A stretch of 64,000 nucleotides of DNA from Ancylobacter koreensis (GCF_023016525.1 NZ_JALKCG010000001.1:496001-560000), one strand, 5' to 3'. Counted from the first letter of the stretch, positions 53,462 to 64,000 are shown. Notes: generated from the letters alone by a model not told the origin. Made by a program: numbers and translations.

Positions 53462-54805
53462 ATGCAGACCAATTTCTCCCTGGCGCAGCTCGCCGACCCG
53501 CAGACCGCCCGCTCCGAGCAGGTTCTGCGTGCGTGCGTCCATTGCGGCTTCTGCACCGCCACCTGCCCCACCTATGTGCTGCTGGGGGATGAACTGGATT
53601 CCCCGCGCGGAAGAATCTACCTGATCAAGGACATGCTGGAGAACGACCGTCCCGCGACAGTGGAAGTCGCAAAGCATGTCGACCGCTGCCTGTCGTGCCT
53701 CTCCTGCATGTCGACCTGTCCCTCGGGCGTGCACTACATGCACCTGATCGACCATGCGCGCGATCACGTGGAGAAGACCTACCATCGCCCGCTGATGGAC
53801 CGGCTGACCCGCGCGCTGCTGGCCCGCGTGCTGCCGAACCGGGCGCTGTTCCGCCTCGCCATCGGCGGCGCCATGCTGGCGCGGCCCTTCGCCGGCCTGT
53901 TCGAGGCCATTCCGGGCATGAAGCCCGTCGCCGCCATGCTCCGTCTGGCGCCCGCGCGTCCTGCCACGCGCTCGGCCAACGAGAAGGTGCGCCGCTTCGC
54001 GCCGCAGGGCACCCGCCGCGCCCGCGTCGCGCTGCTCGACGGCTGTGCCCAGCCGGTGCTGCGGCCGGAGATCGACGAGGCGGCGATCCGCCTGCTCACC
54101 CGCCTCGGCGTCGAGATCGTGCGTCCGGTCGGCGGCGGCTGCTGCGGCTCGCTCACCCACCACATGGGCAAGGAGGAGCCCGCGCTCGCCAACGCCCGTG
54201 CCAATGTCGACGCGTGGTGGCGCGAGATCGAGGGCGAGGGCGGAGACGGTCAAGGTCTTGACGCCATCATCATCACCACCTCGGGCTGCGGCACGACGAT
54301 CAAGGATTACGGCCACATGCTGCGCAGCGAGCCGGCCTATGCCGAGCGCGCGGCCAAGGTCTCGGCGCTGGCGAAGGATGTCAGCGAGTTCCTCGCGGAG
54401 CGCGAGCTGCCGGTGCCGGTGATCCCGGCGGGCATCCGCGTCGCCTATCACTCGGCCTGCTCGCTGCAGCACGGCCAGCGCGTGCGCACCGCGCCGAAGA
54501 CGCTGCTCGCCAGCGTCGGCTTCACCGTGCTGGAACCGGCGGAGGGGCATCTGTGCTGCGGATCGGCCGGCACCTACAATATCCTGCAGCCGGAGATCGC
54601 CGGGCGCCTGCGCGCCCGCAAGGTCGCCAATATCGAGCGCACCGACCCGCAGATCGTCGCCGCCGGCAATATCGGCTGCATGACGCAGATCGGCGGCGGC
54701 ACGGCGCTGCCGGTGGTGCACACGGTCGAGCTGCTGGACTGGGCGACCGGCGGCCCGAGTCCGGCGGGACTGGAGCGCCTGAGCTTCGCCGTCGCGGCGG
54801 AGTGA
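53462..54805 (+). CDS. glcF: Glycolate oxidase iron-sulfur subunit GlcF
   Basis: A 447-residue electron-transfer subunit. There are two 4Fe-4S ferredoxin motifs, CVHCGFCTATC (Cys25, 28, 31, 35) and CLSCLSCMSTC (Cys76, 79, 82, 86). Two CCG domains follow: GGGCCGSLTHHMG and GHLCCGSAGTYN, each with its paired upstream Cys (DGCAQP, SACSLQ). These pass electrons from the flavin subunits toward the quinone pool. It starts 3 bp after glcE. The subunit has the full complement of ligands. Confidence 0.95.
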   Translation: MQTNFSLAQLADPQTARSEQVLRACVHCGFCTATCPTYVLLGDELDSPRGRIYLIKDMLENDRPATVEVAKHVDRCLSCLSCMSTCPSGVHYMHLIDHARDHVEKTYHRPLMDRLTRALLARVLPNRALFRLAIGGAMLARPFAGLFEAIPGMKPVAAMLRLAPARPATRSANEKVRRFAPQGTRRARVALLDGCAQPVLRPEIDEAAIRLLTRLGVEIVRPVGGGCCGSLTHHMGKEEPALANARANVDAWWREIEGEGGDGQGLDAIIITTSGCGTTIKDYGHMLRSEPAYAERAAKVSALAKDVSEFLAERELPVPVIPAGIRVAYHSACSLQHGQRVRTAPKTLLASVGFTVLEPAEGHLCCGSAGTYNILQPEIAGRLRARKVANIERTDPQIVAAGNIGCMTQIGGGTALPVVHTVELLDWATGGPSPAGLERLSFAVAAE

Positions 54806-54836
54806 CGAAGGACAGACGCGGCAGAGGAGGCGCGGG

Positions 54837-55190
54837 ATGATCGCCGTCATCTTCGAGGTGTGGCCCGCCGAGGGCGAGCGCCAGCATTATCTCGACCTCG
54901 CCGCCGCGCTGAAGGCCGACCTCGAAGGGCGCGACGGCTTCGTCTCGGTGGAGCGCTTCGAGAGCCTCACCGAGCCGGGCAAGCTGCTGTCGCTCTCCAT
55001 CTGGCGCGACGAGGAAGCCGTGCGCGCCTGGCGCGGGCTGGACACGCATCGCGTCGCCCAGGCCAGGGGGCGCGGCGGCGTCTTCGCCGATTACCGGTTG
55101 CGCGTGGCGAGCATCCTGCGCGACTACGGCATGGAGGCGCGCGAGGAGGCCCCTGCCGACAGCCGCGCGGTGCATCCCGCGCGCGACTGA
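54837..55190 (+). CDS. Antibiotic biosynthesis monooxygenase (ABM) domain protein
   Basis: A 117-residue ferredoxin-like ABM domain protein: VIFEVWPAEGERQHYLDLAA at the start, then GFVSVERFESLTEPGKLLSLS and WRDEEAVRAWRGLDTHRVAQ. The family ranges from quinol monooxygenases to haem-degrading IsdG proteins. The Asn-His-Trp signature of the latter is not obvious, so the activity remains open. It lies 31 bp after glcF in the same direction and may be the last gene of that operon. Confidence 0.85.
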   Translation: MIAVIFEVWPAEGERQHYLDLAAALKADLEGRDGFVSVERFESLTEPGKLLSLSIWRDEEAVRAWRGLDTHRVAQARGRGGVFADYRLRVASILRDYGMEAREEAPADSRAVHPARD

Positions 55191-55314
55191 TGCCGGCGGA
55201 TGCCGCGCCGCCGGATGCCTGCCGAGGGTCTGCCGGGTGGTGGTCGCGTCATGGGCGCCGCGATAGGATCGGCGCCCCACCATGCCTCACCATGTCCCAC
55301 CCGCCGGATATTTC

Positions 55315-56316
55315 ATGTCTCACACCGCCCTTCCCCGCCTCCTCATCCTGTCTCTCGGCGGCACCATCACCATGACGGCGTCGCCGGACGGCGGCATCGC
55401 GCCGACGCTTGGCGCCGCCGAGCTGGTGGCGGCGGTGCCGGGACTGGAGAAGGTGGCGCTGATCGAGGCGCGCTCGCCCTTCCGGCTCGGCAGTTCCTCG
55501 CTCACGCCCGAGCACATCGCCGGCATCGCCGAAGACATCCGCGCGGGGTTCGAGGCCGGCTTCGACGGCGCCGTGGTGATCCAGGGCACCGACACCATCG
55601 AGGAGACCGCCTTCATCCTCGACCTTCTGGTGCGCGACGCGCGCCCGGTGGTGGTGACGGGCGCCATGCGCGGGCCCCAGCAGCCGGGCGCTGACGGGCC
55701 GGCGAACCTGTTCGCCGCCGCAACCGTCGCCGTCTCGCCTGCCGCGCGCGGGCTCGGCACGCTGGTGGTGCTGAACGACGAGATTCACGCCGCGCGCTTC
55801 GTGCGCAAGGCGCATACGGCGCTGACCTCCGCTTTCGTCTCCGACACCGCCGGCCCGCTCGGTCTGGTGGCGGAGGGGAGCGTGCGCCTGTTCTCCCGCG
55901 TCGACCCCGCGGAACTGCCCGCCTCGCTGGCCATGTCGGGCAGCGACGTGCCGAAGGTGGCGCTTCTCAAGATCGCCATGGGCGACGACGGCCGGATGAT
56001 CGAGGCGGTGCCCGGCCTCGGCTTCGCCGGTCTGGTGATCGAGGGCGCCGGCGCCGGCCATGTGCCGGGCGTCGTCGCCGAGACGGTGGGCGCGGTGGCG
56101 GCGCGCATCCCCGTCGTGCTGGCGAGCCGCACGCTGGCGGGGCCGGTCTTTGAGGCGACCTATGGCTATCCCGGCTCGGAGATCGATCTGATCGGGCGCG
56201 GGCTGATCCCGGCCGGCCTGCTCACCGGCGTCAAGGCGCGGCTGCTGCTCGCCTTCGCCCTGCGCGCGGGATGGGACGGCGCGGCGATCCGCGCGGGGCT
56301 TGCCGCCTACGGCTGA
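55315..56316 (+). CDS. Asparaginase (type I/II family)
   Basis: A 333-residue amidohydrolase. The first active-site Thr is in LSLGGTITMTAS, the second triad Thr-Asp is in VIQGTDTIEETAFIL, and the Lys is in FVRKAHTALTSAF. TGAMRGPQQPGADGPANL is a conserved core block. It converts asparagine to aspartate and ammonia. No signal peptide is seen, so it is probably cytoplasmic. The start at 55315 (MSHTALPRLL) fits the family better than 55282. It converges on mbfA. Confidence 0.92.
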   Translation: MSHTALPRLLILSLGGTITMTASPDGGIAPTLGAAELVAAVPGLEKVALIEARSPFRLGSSSLTPEHIAGIAEDIRAGFEAGFDGAVVIQGTDTIEETAFILDLLVRDARPVVVTGAMRGPQQPGADGPANLFAAATVAVSPAARGLGTLVVLNDEIHAARFVRKAHTALTSAFVSDTAGPLGLVAEGSVRLFSRVDPAELPASLAMSGSDVPKVALLKIAMGDDGRMIEAVPGLGFAGLVIEGAGAGHVPGVVAETVGAVAARIPVVLASRTLAGPVFEATYGYPGSEIDLIGRGLIPAGLLTGVKARLLLAFALRAGWDGAAIRAGLAAYG

Positions 56317-56320
56317 GCCG

Positions 56321-57277
56321 TCACGAACTGCCGATGAAGATGCCGGTGGCGAGCACGAGCAGCCCGCCGAGCACCACCTGCACGATTGCCGAGCCGAACG
56401 GCGTCTCCATGTAGCGCATGCGCACATAGGCGATGGCGGCGAGCTCGATGGCGACCACCGCCCCGGCGACCGCCGTCGCGGTCCAGAAATCGGGAATGAG
56501 GTAAGGCAGGGTGTGGCCGAGCCCGCCCAGCATGGTCATCACACCACAGGCGATGCCGCGCGGCCACGGGCTGCCGCGCCCGGTGATGGCGCCGTCGTCC
56601 GAGAGGCCCTCGGTGAGGCCCATGGAGATGCCGGCGCCGATGGAGGCGGCGAGGCCGACGAGGAACGCGGCCCAGCTATCCTGCGTGGCGAAGGCGGCGG
56701 CGAAGATCGGCGCCAGCGTCGAGATCGAGCCGTCGATCAGTCCGGCGAGGCCCGGCTGGACGATCTGCAGTACGAAGATGCGGTGGGCGGCGTCCTCCTC
56801 CGCCTCGCGGGCACCGCTGGCGACGATCTGGCCGCCCAGCTCCTGTGCCAGCGTCTCGTGCGCGCTCTCGGCCTCGGCGAGGTCGGAGAGAAGCTGGCGC
56901 GTGTCGGCGTCGCGGGCGCGGGCGGCGGCCTTGATGTAGAATTGCTGCGCCTCGACCTCCATTACCTCCGCCTGCCGGCGCACGGCGTCGATGCGCAGCG
57001 TCTCCAGGAGCCAGATGGGGTTGCGCCGGAGGAAGCCCCTCACGTCCTGCCGGGTGATGTAGGGCAGCTCCCCGCCGAATTTGCGCGTGAACATCTCGTG
57101 GAGCGCGTGGCGGTGGCCGTGCTCCTCCTGTGCCATGCGCTCGAACATCGCCGCCGTGGCGGGATAGTCGGCCCTCAGCCGGCCGGCGAACTGGAGGTAG
57201 ATGCGCGCATCCTCCTCCTCGTTGGAGATCGCGAGCGCGAGGATTTCCGGCTCGGTGAGATCGTCGAAGCGTTTCAT
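56321..57277 (-). CDS. mbfA: MbfA-type membrane ferritin / iron exporter (ferritin-like + VIT1)
   Basis: A 318-residue two-domain protein. Residues 1-150 are a ferritin-like four-helix domain with iron-ligand Glu/His (ISNEEEDARIYLQFAG, MAQEEHGHRHAL, MEVEAQQFY, LAEAESAHETLA). Residues 165-318 are a VIT1/CCC1-type membrane domain with about five TM helices (LIDGSISTLAPIFAAAFAT, SIGAGISMGLTEGLSDDG). In Bradyrhizobium and Agrobacterium MbfA exports iron and protects from iron and peroxide stress under Irr control. An iron control element precedes the gene here. It ends 5 bp from the convergent asparaginase stop. Confidence 0.93.
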   Translation of the reverse strand: MKRFDDLTEPEILALAISNEEEDARIYLQFAGRLRADYPATAAMFERMAQEEHGHRHALHEMFTRKFGGELPYITRQDVRGFLRRNPIWLLETLRIDAVRRQAEVMEVEAQQFYIKAAARARDADTRQLLSDLAEAESAHETLAQELGGQIVASGAREAEEDAAHRIFVLQIVQPGLAGLIDGSISTLAPIFAAAFATQDSWAAFLVGLAASIGAGISMGLTEGLSDDGAITGRGSPWPRGIACGVMTMLGGLGHTLPYLIPDFWTATAVAGAVVAIELAAIAYVRMRYMETPFGSAIVQVVLGGLLVLATGIFIGSS

Positions 57278-57295
57278 GCCCGTCGCCCGAAGAAT

Positions 57296-57312
57296 TTAGA
57301 TCGGTTCTAAAT
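57296..57312. promoter_or_regulatory. Iron control element (Irr-binding ICE) upstream of mbfA
   Basis: TTTAGATCGGTTCTAAA matches the consensus TTTAGAA-N3-TTCTAAA at all but one position, and flanking A/T extend the palindrome to 19 bp. It lies 19-35 bp before the mbfA start codon on the minus strand, where it would overlap the promoter or leader. Binding by Irr under low iron would repress the gene. Confidence 0.82.
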
Positions 57313-57375
57313 TACTGGGACGTAGCTGTCGATTGGCTGACAGGTCCGGTCAGCCATGTGCCGATGACGGGGGCC

Positions 57376-57407
57376 CGAAACGAAACGGGGCGCCCGAAGG
57401 CGCCCCG
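57376..57407 (-). terminator. pnp intrinsic terminator
   Basis: On the minus strand CGGGGCGCC and GGCGCCCCG (9-bp stem, 57386-57407) close a TTCG tetraloop and run into TTTCGTTTCG. Confidence 0.85.
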
Positions 57408-57431
57408 CTGGATAGTAGGAAAAGCGGCCGA

Positions 57432-59588
<2,157 letters not shown>

Positions 59589-59793
59589 GTCTGTCTCTGG
59601 CTTTCCGAAGCGGGGAGCCATGGGCAAGACGGCGAGAGGTTCGGGCCGGAGCGCCTCAGGCGAGGCGGCGTCGCGGACCCCGAGCCCCCGGCGATCCTGC
59701 CATGGCGCGCCGCTTCTCGTCGGTCGCGGCGAGCCCCATGCCCGCCGCCTTGCGGTATCGGCGCTGCAGACCATCCGCGCGCGCCGTCTTCGA

Positions 59794-59827
59794 AACGGCA
59801 AAGGCCCGCACCGTGCCGGCGCGGGCC
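59794..59827 (-). terminator. Hairpin between rpsO and pnp
   Basis: On the minus strand GGCCCGC (59827-59821) pairs with GCGGGCC (59809-59803), then TTT. It probably reduces read-through from rpsO into pnp and may also serve as an RNase III or PNPase control site. Confidence 0.5.
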
Positions 59828-59840
59828 TCCACCACGTGGA

Positions 59841-60110
59841 TCAGCGGCGGATGCCCAGCCGCTCGATCAGGGACTTGTAGCGCGACTCCTCGGTCTTCTT
59901 GAGATAGTCGAGGAGGCCACGGCGCTGGGACACCAGCTTGAGCAGGCCGCGCCGGGAATGGTTGTCCTTGGCGTGGCTCTTGAAGTGCCCGGTCAGGTTC
60001 ACGATGCGCTCGGTCAGGATCGCGACCTGCACCTCGGCCGAGCCGGTATCGCCCGGCTTGGTGGCGTATTCGGTGATGAGCGCCTGCTTGCGCTCGGCAG
60101 TGATCGACAT
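59841..60110 (-). CDS. rpsO: 30S ribosomal protein S15
   Basis: An 89-residue protein of standard length: [20 protein letters not shown] at the start, [40 protein letters not shown] and the ending LIERLGIRR. It binds 16S rRNA in the central domain. It lies upstream of pnp in the usual order, but here is separated from truB by three non-ribosomal genes. Confidence 0.98.
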   Translation of the reverse strand: MSITAERKQALITEYATKPGDTGSAEVQVAILTERIVNLTGHFKSHAKDNHSRRGLLKLVSQRRGLLDYLKKTEESRYKSLIERLGIRR

Positions 60111-60357
60111 CGGACGGTCCTTTCGTCATGGTCGGTGGGTGCGGCGCGGGGCTCCGGCCTTCTCGGCCGTCCGCCACAGTGCTCGCCGGTTCCGCAGTTC
60201 GGCCGGGCCGGGATGTCGTCCAGCGCGGTCGAATGGCTGCGGGTCGCGCGGACAGGGGTCCGCGACGCGGGCGCAACATACACGAAAACGCCAGCCTGGC
60301 TAGCGCGATGATCCGCCCCTGGATACGGCGCGCCACGCGGCGCGAGGGGGCGCCCGT

Positions 60358-61140
60358 TCAGGCTGTCGGCACAGTGCCGCCGTCGATGCGGAATTCGGCG
60401 CCGGTGATCGCGCCGGCGCGCGGCGAGGCGAGAAAGGCGATCAGCTCGGCGACCTCGCGCGGCCGGGCCGGGCGGCCGAGCGGGATGCCGCCCAGTGCGC
60501 GCATGACGATCGCCTCGCCGCCCTCATAGTCGGTGCCGGCCTCCGCCGCGAGCCGTTCCGCCAGCGCGACGGATGCCTCGGTCTCGACCCAGCCGGGCGA
60601 AACGCGCACGACGCGCACGCCCTTCGGCGCTACTTCCTTCGACAGGCTCTTGGAATAGGTCGACAGCGCCGCCTTGGCCGCCGCATAGGCTGTGGTGGCA
60701 TCGGGCAGCGGCAGTTCGCGCTGGATCGAGGTGACGTGGATCACCACGCCGGAAGCCTGCGCGATCATGCCCGGCACGAGGGCGCGGTCGAGCCGCACCG
60801 AAGGCATCAAGTTGAGGTTCAGCTCGCGGAACCATTGCTCGTCGCCGAGCGCGGCGAAGCCACCGGCGGGCGCGGACGATCCGCCGAGCACGTTGACGAG
60901 GATATCGACGCCGCCGAGACGGGCCTGCCCCTCGTCGGCCACGGCAGCGCAGCCCTCCGCCGTGGTGATGTCGGCGGCGATGTAGTGGACCCCCATGATC
61001 CGCGCTCCAGGCACGGAGCGCGCCGTGGCGGCGACACGGGCACCCGCTTCAATCAGGGTCGCCACCACTGCGGCGCCGACGCCCTTGGTGCCGCCGGTGA
61101 CGAGAGCCCGCTTGCCCGAAAGGCCGAGATCGAAGCTCAT
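60358..61140 (-). CDS. Short-chain dehydrogenase/reductase
   Basis: A 260-residue classical-type SDR. The cofactor motif is [11 protein letters not shown] (T-G-x3-G-x-G), and the adenine-side block is [22 protein letters not shown] takes the place of the usual N-N-A-G. The catalytic Ser is in [14 protein letters not shown], and Tyr/Lys in [12 protein letters not shown] (Y-x3-K). The ending [16 protein letters not shown] is typical. The substrate is unknown. The start at 61140 overlaps the upstream NTF2-like gene by 4 bp, so both form one operon divergent from an HxlR regulator. Confidence 0.9.
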   Translation of the reverse strand: MSFDLGLSGKRALVTGGTKGVGAAVVATLIEAGARVAATARSVPGARIMGVHYIAADITTAEGCAAVADEGQARLGGVDILVNVLGGSSAPAGGFAALGDEQWFRELNLNLMPSVRLDRALVPGMIAQASGVVIHVTSIQRELPLPDATTAYAAAKAALSTYSKSLSKEVAPKGVRVVRVSPGWVETEASVALAERLAAEAGTDYEGGEAIVMRALGGIPLGRPARPREVAELIAFLASPRAGAITGAEFRIDGGTVPTA

Positions 61141-61463
61141 GGCACGATCTCCAGCGCGGCAATCCTGTCGCCGTCGAGCGTGAAGGCGTAGCGCAGCTGT
61201 ACCGGGCTGCCGGGAAAGTCGCCGGCGACGCGGGCGGTCACGAGGATGCGCCCGTCCTCCCCGACGAACGAGACCGGTTCGCTGGTGTAGCGGTACTTCG
61301 CTGAGGCCATCGCCTTCCATCTGCGGATGGCGTCGTGGCCGGCATGACGAGACTTTTCGTCCGTCACCGTGCCGTCCGGCGTGAAGCAGCGGGCGACGGC
61401 GTCGGGGCCGAGCCGGTCGGCCTGGAAATAGGCGGCGACGGGGCCGGGGAGATCGGGAATCAT
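61137..61463 (-). CDS. NTF2/SnoaL-like small protein
   Basis: A 108-residue protein with the cone-shaped NTF2-like fold pattern: [40 protein letters not shown] and [20 protein letters not shown]. Members are small-molecule isomerases, hydrolases or stress-induced proteins. No signal peptide is present. The start at 61463 has AGGATAG upstream on the minus strand, while the frame extends to 61559 without support. It is coupled to the SDR by a 4-bp overlap and is likely to be controlled by the divergent HxlR protein. Confidence 0.85.
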   Translation of the reverse strand: MIPDLPGPVAAYFQADRLGPDAVARCFTPDGTVTDEKSRHAGHDAIRRWKAMASAKYRYTSEPVSFVGEDGRILVTARVAGDFPGSPVQLRYAFTLDGDRIAALEIVP

Positions 61464-61544
61464 CTTTCTATCCTGAAGCGGTAAAGTCAGCCGGAAGGCG
61501 GCGTCCACATTGTCCGCAAGCATAGATCGTCCTATCGTCGCGCC

Positions 61545-61931
61545 ATGACAAGAACGCACGAAGATGTAAGCCGCTTACCAGAAGGTAAGCCTGCCGATGA
61601 GGGGCAGGCCTATACGCGCGAGACCGGCGCAGTCGCGGTGGCGCAGGCGCTGGAATTGCTGGGAGGGCGCTGGAAGCTGGAAATCCTTTTCCAGCTCTTC
61701 GGCGGGAGGGTACGGCGCTTCTCGGACCTCGAACGCGCGATTCCCGCCGTGTCGCAGAAGATGCTGGCCCAGCAGCTCCGCCAGCTGGAGCGCGACGGGC
61801 TGGTGCATCGGGTCGTCCACCCGCAGGTGCCGCCCCGCGTCGACTACGCGCTGACCGAGTGGGGGCAGGCGCTGTGTCCGGTGCTCGACGCGCTGCTGCG
61901 CTGGCAGGCGGGGCGGAAGGTGGAGCGGTAA
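61545..61931 (+). CDS. HxlR family transcriptional regulator
   Basis: A 128-residue winged-helix protein: ALELLGGRWKLEILFQLFGG, RRFSDLERAIPAVSQKMLAQ, QLRQLERDGLVHRVVHPQVP and the closing YALTEWGQALCPVL are the HxlR landmarks. HxlR proteins often sense quinones, aldehydes or other electrophiles and repress a divergent oxidoreductase gene, as this arrangement suggests. The usual N-terminal Cys is not seen. Palindromes overlap codons 8-16, so the true start may lie downstream of ATG 61545, though I see no better one. Confidence 0.9.
   Translation: MTRTHEDVSRLPEGKPADEGQAYTRETGAVAVAQALELLGGRWKLEILFQLFGGRVRRFSDLERAIPAVSQKMLAQQLRQLERDGLVHRVVHPQVPPRVDYALTEWGQALCPVLDALLRWQAGRKVER
61566..61590. promoter_or_regulatory. 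Overlapping GTAAGC palindromes, candidate HxlR operator
   Basis: GTAAGC-C-GCTTAC (61566-61578) overlaps GCTTACC-AGAA-GGTAAGC (61573-61590), giving three GTAAGC half sites in alternating orientation. They lie within the first codons of the HxlR gene as called and about 105-125 bp from the divergent gene's start. Confidence 0.5.
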
Positions 61932-61940
61932 GGCCGCCTA

Positions 61941-61976
61941 CGCTCATCCCGGCCGGAGGGCTGTCCGGGATGAGCG
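61941..61976. repeat. Palindromic repeat / bidirectional hairpin between HxlR and truB
   Basis: CGCTCATCCCGG and CCGGGATGAGCG (12-bp arms) surround a 12-nt loop between two convergent genes. It is related to the family B repeats (CCGGGATGA). Confidence 0.6.
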
Positions 61977-62008
61977 ATGCGGGGCGTCGGGATGAGTGTC
62001 GCGTGGCG

Positions 62009-63004
62009 TCACTTGCCCGAATGGAAGATCCGCTTGGGGTGGATTTCTCCTGCTTCGGCCTCGCCGAGCGCGACGAGGCGCCCGCCGGCGGTGATGGCCA
62101 CCGGGCCTTCGAGGATCGGCGCGTCGCGCCCGCGCAGGATGATCGGCTGGCCATGGGCGAGACGCGAGGCCTCGGCCGGGCTGACCCGCAGCGAGGGCAG
62201 CGTGTCGAGGCCGATCTCCACCGGGCGCAGCGCGTACAGGGGCGGAGCGTCGTCCATCGCCTCGGACACCTCGCGCAGCTTGGCGAGCGGGATCAGCTCC
62301 TCCTCGGCGAAGGTGCCGACGCGGGTGCGGCGCAGCGCCGAGATGTGGCCGCGCGCGCCGAGTGCCCGGCCGAAGTCGCGGGCGAGCGAACGCACATAGG
62401 TGCCCTTGCCGCATTCCGCCTCGAACACCGCATGGTCGGCGTCGGGCTGCTCGACGAGTTCGAGCGAATGGATGATGACGGTGCGGGCCGCGAGTTCTAC
62501 CTCGATGCCGTCGCGGGCGAGGTCGTAGGCGCGCTCGCCATTGATCTTGAGCGCCGAGTAGGCCGGTGGCACCTGCTCGATCTCGCCGCGGAAGCCCGGC
62601 AGGAGGGCGAGGATATCCTCGCGCGTCGGGCGGGTCTCGGAGGTGACGACCGGCTGGCCCTCGCTGTCGTCCGTGTCGGTCTCGATGCCCCAGCGCACGG
62701 TGAAGCGGTAGACCTTGCGCCCGTCCATGACGAAGGGCACGGTCTTGGTTGCCTCGCCCAGCGCGATCGGCAGGCAGCCGGAGGCGAGCGGGTCGAGCGT
62801 GCCGGCATGGCCCGCTTTCTTGGCCTGGAACAGCCACTTCACAGCGCCGACCGCCTGCGTCGAGGTCATGCCGACCGGCTTGTCGAGCAGCACCCAGCCG
62901 TCGACGTCGCGCTTGGGGCGGCGCTTCCTCGGCGCCTCCCTGGGCGCCTCCTGCTCGGTCCTGTCGGCCTGGCGGAGCGCGTCCTGATCGAGCGGGGCGT
63001 TCAT
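62009..63004 (-). CDS. truB: tRNA pseudouridine(55) synthase
   Basis: A 331-residue enzyme making pseudouridine 55 in the T loop of tRNAs. Catalytic Asp71 is in [20 protein letters not shown]. The blocks [20 protein letters not shown] and [20 protein letters not shown] are conserved. A basic N-terminal extension of about 33 residues precedes the core ([18 protein letters not shown]). The start overlaps the rbfA stop by 4 bp, so the pair is translationally coupled. Confidence 0.96.
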   Translation of the reverse strand: MNAPLDQDALRQADRTEQEAPREAPRKRRPKRDVDGWVLLDKPVGMTSTQAVGAVKWLFQAKKAGHAGTLDPLASGCLPIALGEATKTVPFVMDGRKVYRFTVRWGIETDTDDSEGQPVVTSETRPTREDILALLPGFRGEIEQVPPAYSALKINGERAYDLARDGIEVELAARTVIIHSLELVEQPDADHAVFEAECGKGTYVRSLARDFGRALGARGHISALRRTRVGTFAEEELIPLAKLREVSEAMDDAPPLYALRPVEIGLDTLPSLRVSPAEASRLAHGQPIILRGRDAPILEGPVAITAGGRLVALGEAEAGEIHPKRIFHSGK

Positions 63005-63426
63005 GTCTCGTCCTCTTGGTCGTGATCGGTGTCGTCGCTGTCGAGGTCGCGCTGGACCTGCGGCGAGCGCAGCAGCGCGTCGATGCGCGCGCCTTCCTCG
63101 AAGGAGGTGTCGATGCGGAAGCGCAGCTCGGGGACGTATTTCAGCTCGACCCGGCGGGCGATCTCGCCGCGCAGCGGCTTGGCGTTGGTGGCCAGCGCGT
63201 CGATCGCTGCCTTCGGGTCCTTGCCGCCGAGCGGCATGACGAAGCAGGTGGCGATCTTGAGGTCCGGGCTCATGCGGACCTCAGGCACGGTGATCAGCAC
63301 CTTGGCCAGCGCCGGATCGGACAGGTCCCCGCGCGCGAGAATGTCGGCGAGGGCGTGGCGCACCAGTTCGCCCACGCGAAGCTGGCGCTGGCTCGGGCCG
63401 GAGCCCGAGGCCGCTTTGTTCTTCAT
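63001..63426 (-). CDS. rbfA: Ribosome-binding factor A
   Basis: A 141-residue KH-like protein needed for 30S maturation and 16S 5' end processing. It begins [20 protein letters not shown], then [18 protein letters not shown] and the KH-like core [20 protein letters not shown], with [20 protein letters not shown] near the end. An Asp-rich tail ([12 protein letters not shown]) closes the protein. The start at 63426 is the family start; the frame extends to 63534. It lies between infB and truB as usual. Confidence 0.95.
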   Translation of the reverse strand: MKNKAASGSGPSQRQLRVGELVRHALADILARGDLSDPALAKVLITVPEVRMSPDLKIATCFVMPLGGKDPKAAIDALATNAKPLRGEIARRVELKYVPELRFRIDTSFEEGARIDALLRSPQVQRDLDSDDTDHDQEDET

Positions 63427-63582
63427 GATGTACAAACCTTCATGGCCCCCGCCGGCGAACCGGGGCGAAGGGGCCGGCCTCGACCGGAGCGAGCGGGCTT
63501 GGACCGCTCGTTCCCGTGGATGGGCGTCCCGCATGCGGGCGCCCGAAACGTTCCGGCTCCCCGCAGCGGGGAGCCGGCTCGA

Positions 63583-64000
63583 TCACAGCGTGCGCTGCAC
63601 GACCTCGACGCGGTAGCACTCGATGACGTCGCCCGCGCGCATGTCCTGGTAGTTTTCGAAGGACATGCCGCATTCCTGGCCGGCGCGCACCTCGTTGACC
63701 GCATCCTTGAAGCGATTGAGCGTGGCGAGCTTGCCCTCGTGGATCACGACGTTGTCGCGGATCAGGCGGACATGCTGGCCGCGCTCCACGGTGCCGTCGG
63801 TGACGAGGCAGCCGGCGACCTTGCCGACCTTGGAGACCGCGAAGATCTCCTTGATGACGGCATTGCCGAGCATGGTCTCGCGGTTCACCGGGGCGAGCAG
63901 GCCGCCCATCGCCGCCTTCACGTCATCCACCAGGTCGTAGATGATGTTGTAGTAGCGGATCTCGATGCCGGCACGGTCGGCCGCGTCGCGCGCTTCCTTG
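63583..64000 (-). CDS. infB: Translation initiation factor IF-2 (C-terminal part, cut by window edge)
   Basis: Only the last 139 or so residues are visible. [40 protein letters not shown] and [24 protein letters not shown] (shown in overlapping family landmarks such as VGKVAGC and RAGQECG) are the domain 3/4 signature of bacterial IF-2, ending [10 protein letters not shown]. The frame stays open to base 64000, so the GTPase domain and N-terminus lie to the right. It heads the infB-rbfA-truB run; 156 bases separate it from rbfA. Confidence 0.95.
   Translation of the reverse strand, partial: KEARDAADRAGIEIRYYNIIYDLVDDVKAAMGGLLAPVNRETMLGNAVIKEIFAVSKVGKVAGCLVTDGTVERGQHVRLIRDNVVIHEGKLATLNRFKDAVNEVRAGQECGMSFENYQDMRAGDVIECYRVEVVQRTL

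Overview
The window is GC-rich chromosomal DNA of an alphaproteobacterium, most likely a member of the Hyphomicrobiales (a Xanthobacteraceae-type genome such as Ancylobacter, Starkeya or Xanthobacter; genus inferred, not proven). The evidence is the conserved gene order tRNA-Ala / TIGR02300 protein / aroA-cmk / rpsA, the order HAD-ribF-ileS-lspA-M16-M16, the infB-rbfA-truB-rpsO-pnp cluster, a homospermidine synthase, a deacetylating-type CobF, and an MbfA iron protein preceded by a near-perfect Irr-type iron control element.

Bases 1-9071 are an accessory island. It holds a tyrosine integrase (cut by the window edge), an AlpA/excisionase-like regulator, winged-helix and unknown small proteins, a Nu1-like terminase small subunit, a stand-alone M41-type zinc peptidase, a coiled-coil protein, and a two-gene restriction-modification locus on the opposite strand. 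No capsid, portal, large terminase or tail gene is visible in this part. The right edge meets the 3' end of a tRNA-Ala(GGC) gene, a classical integration site. int + alpA + terS-like + defence cargo resembles a phage satellite (PICI-like), but the left part is outside the window.

Bases 9072-48500 are mostly core chromosome. They include aroA-cmk, a CMD-family protein, cobF, a foreign low-GC gene of unknown function (13341-14744), rpsA, hemH, homospermidine synthase, an intracellular PHB depolymerase, polA, truA, a dihydroorotase-like amidohydrolase with a Rid protein, and a histidine kinase divergent from a Crp/Fnr regulator. The block HAD-ribF-ileS-lspA-M16-M16 follows. A GIY-YIG nuclease gene sits between inverted copies of a palindromic repeat, and a three-TM protein of lower GC lies beside polA. 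Two families of short palindromic repeats are scattered between genes.

Bases 48500-64000 hold a glycolate oxidase operon (glcD-glcE-glcF) with an 8-oxoguanine deaminase-like gene between glcD and glcE and a perfect 17-bp tandem repeat just before glcD. These are followed by an ABM-domain protein, an asparaginase, and mbfA with its iron control element. The window ends in the translation/RNA-decay cluster, read leftward as infB-rbfA-truB-(HxlR/NTF2/SDR insertion)-rpsO-pnp. infB is cut by the right edge.
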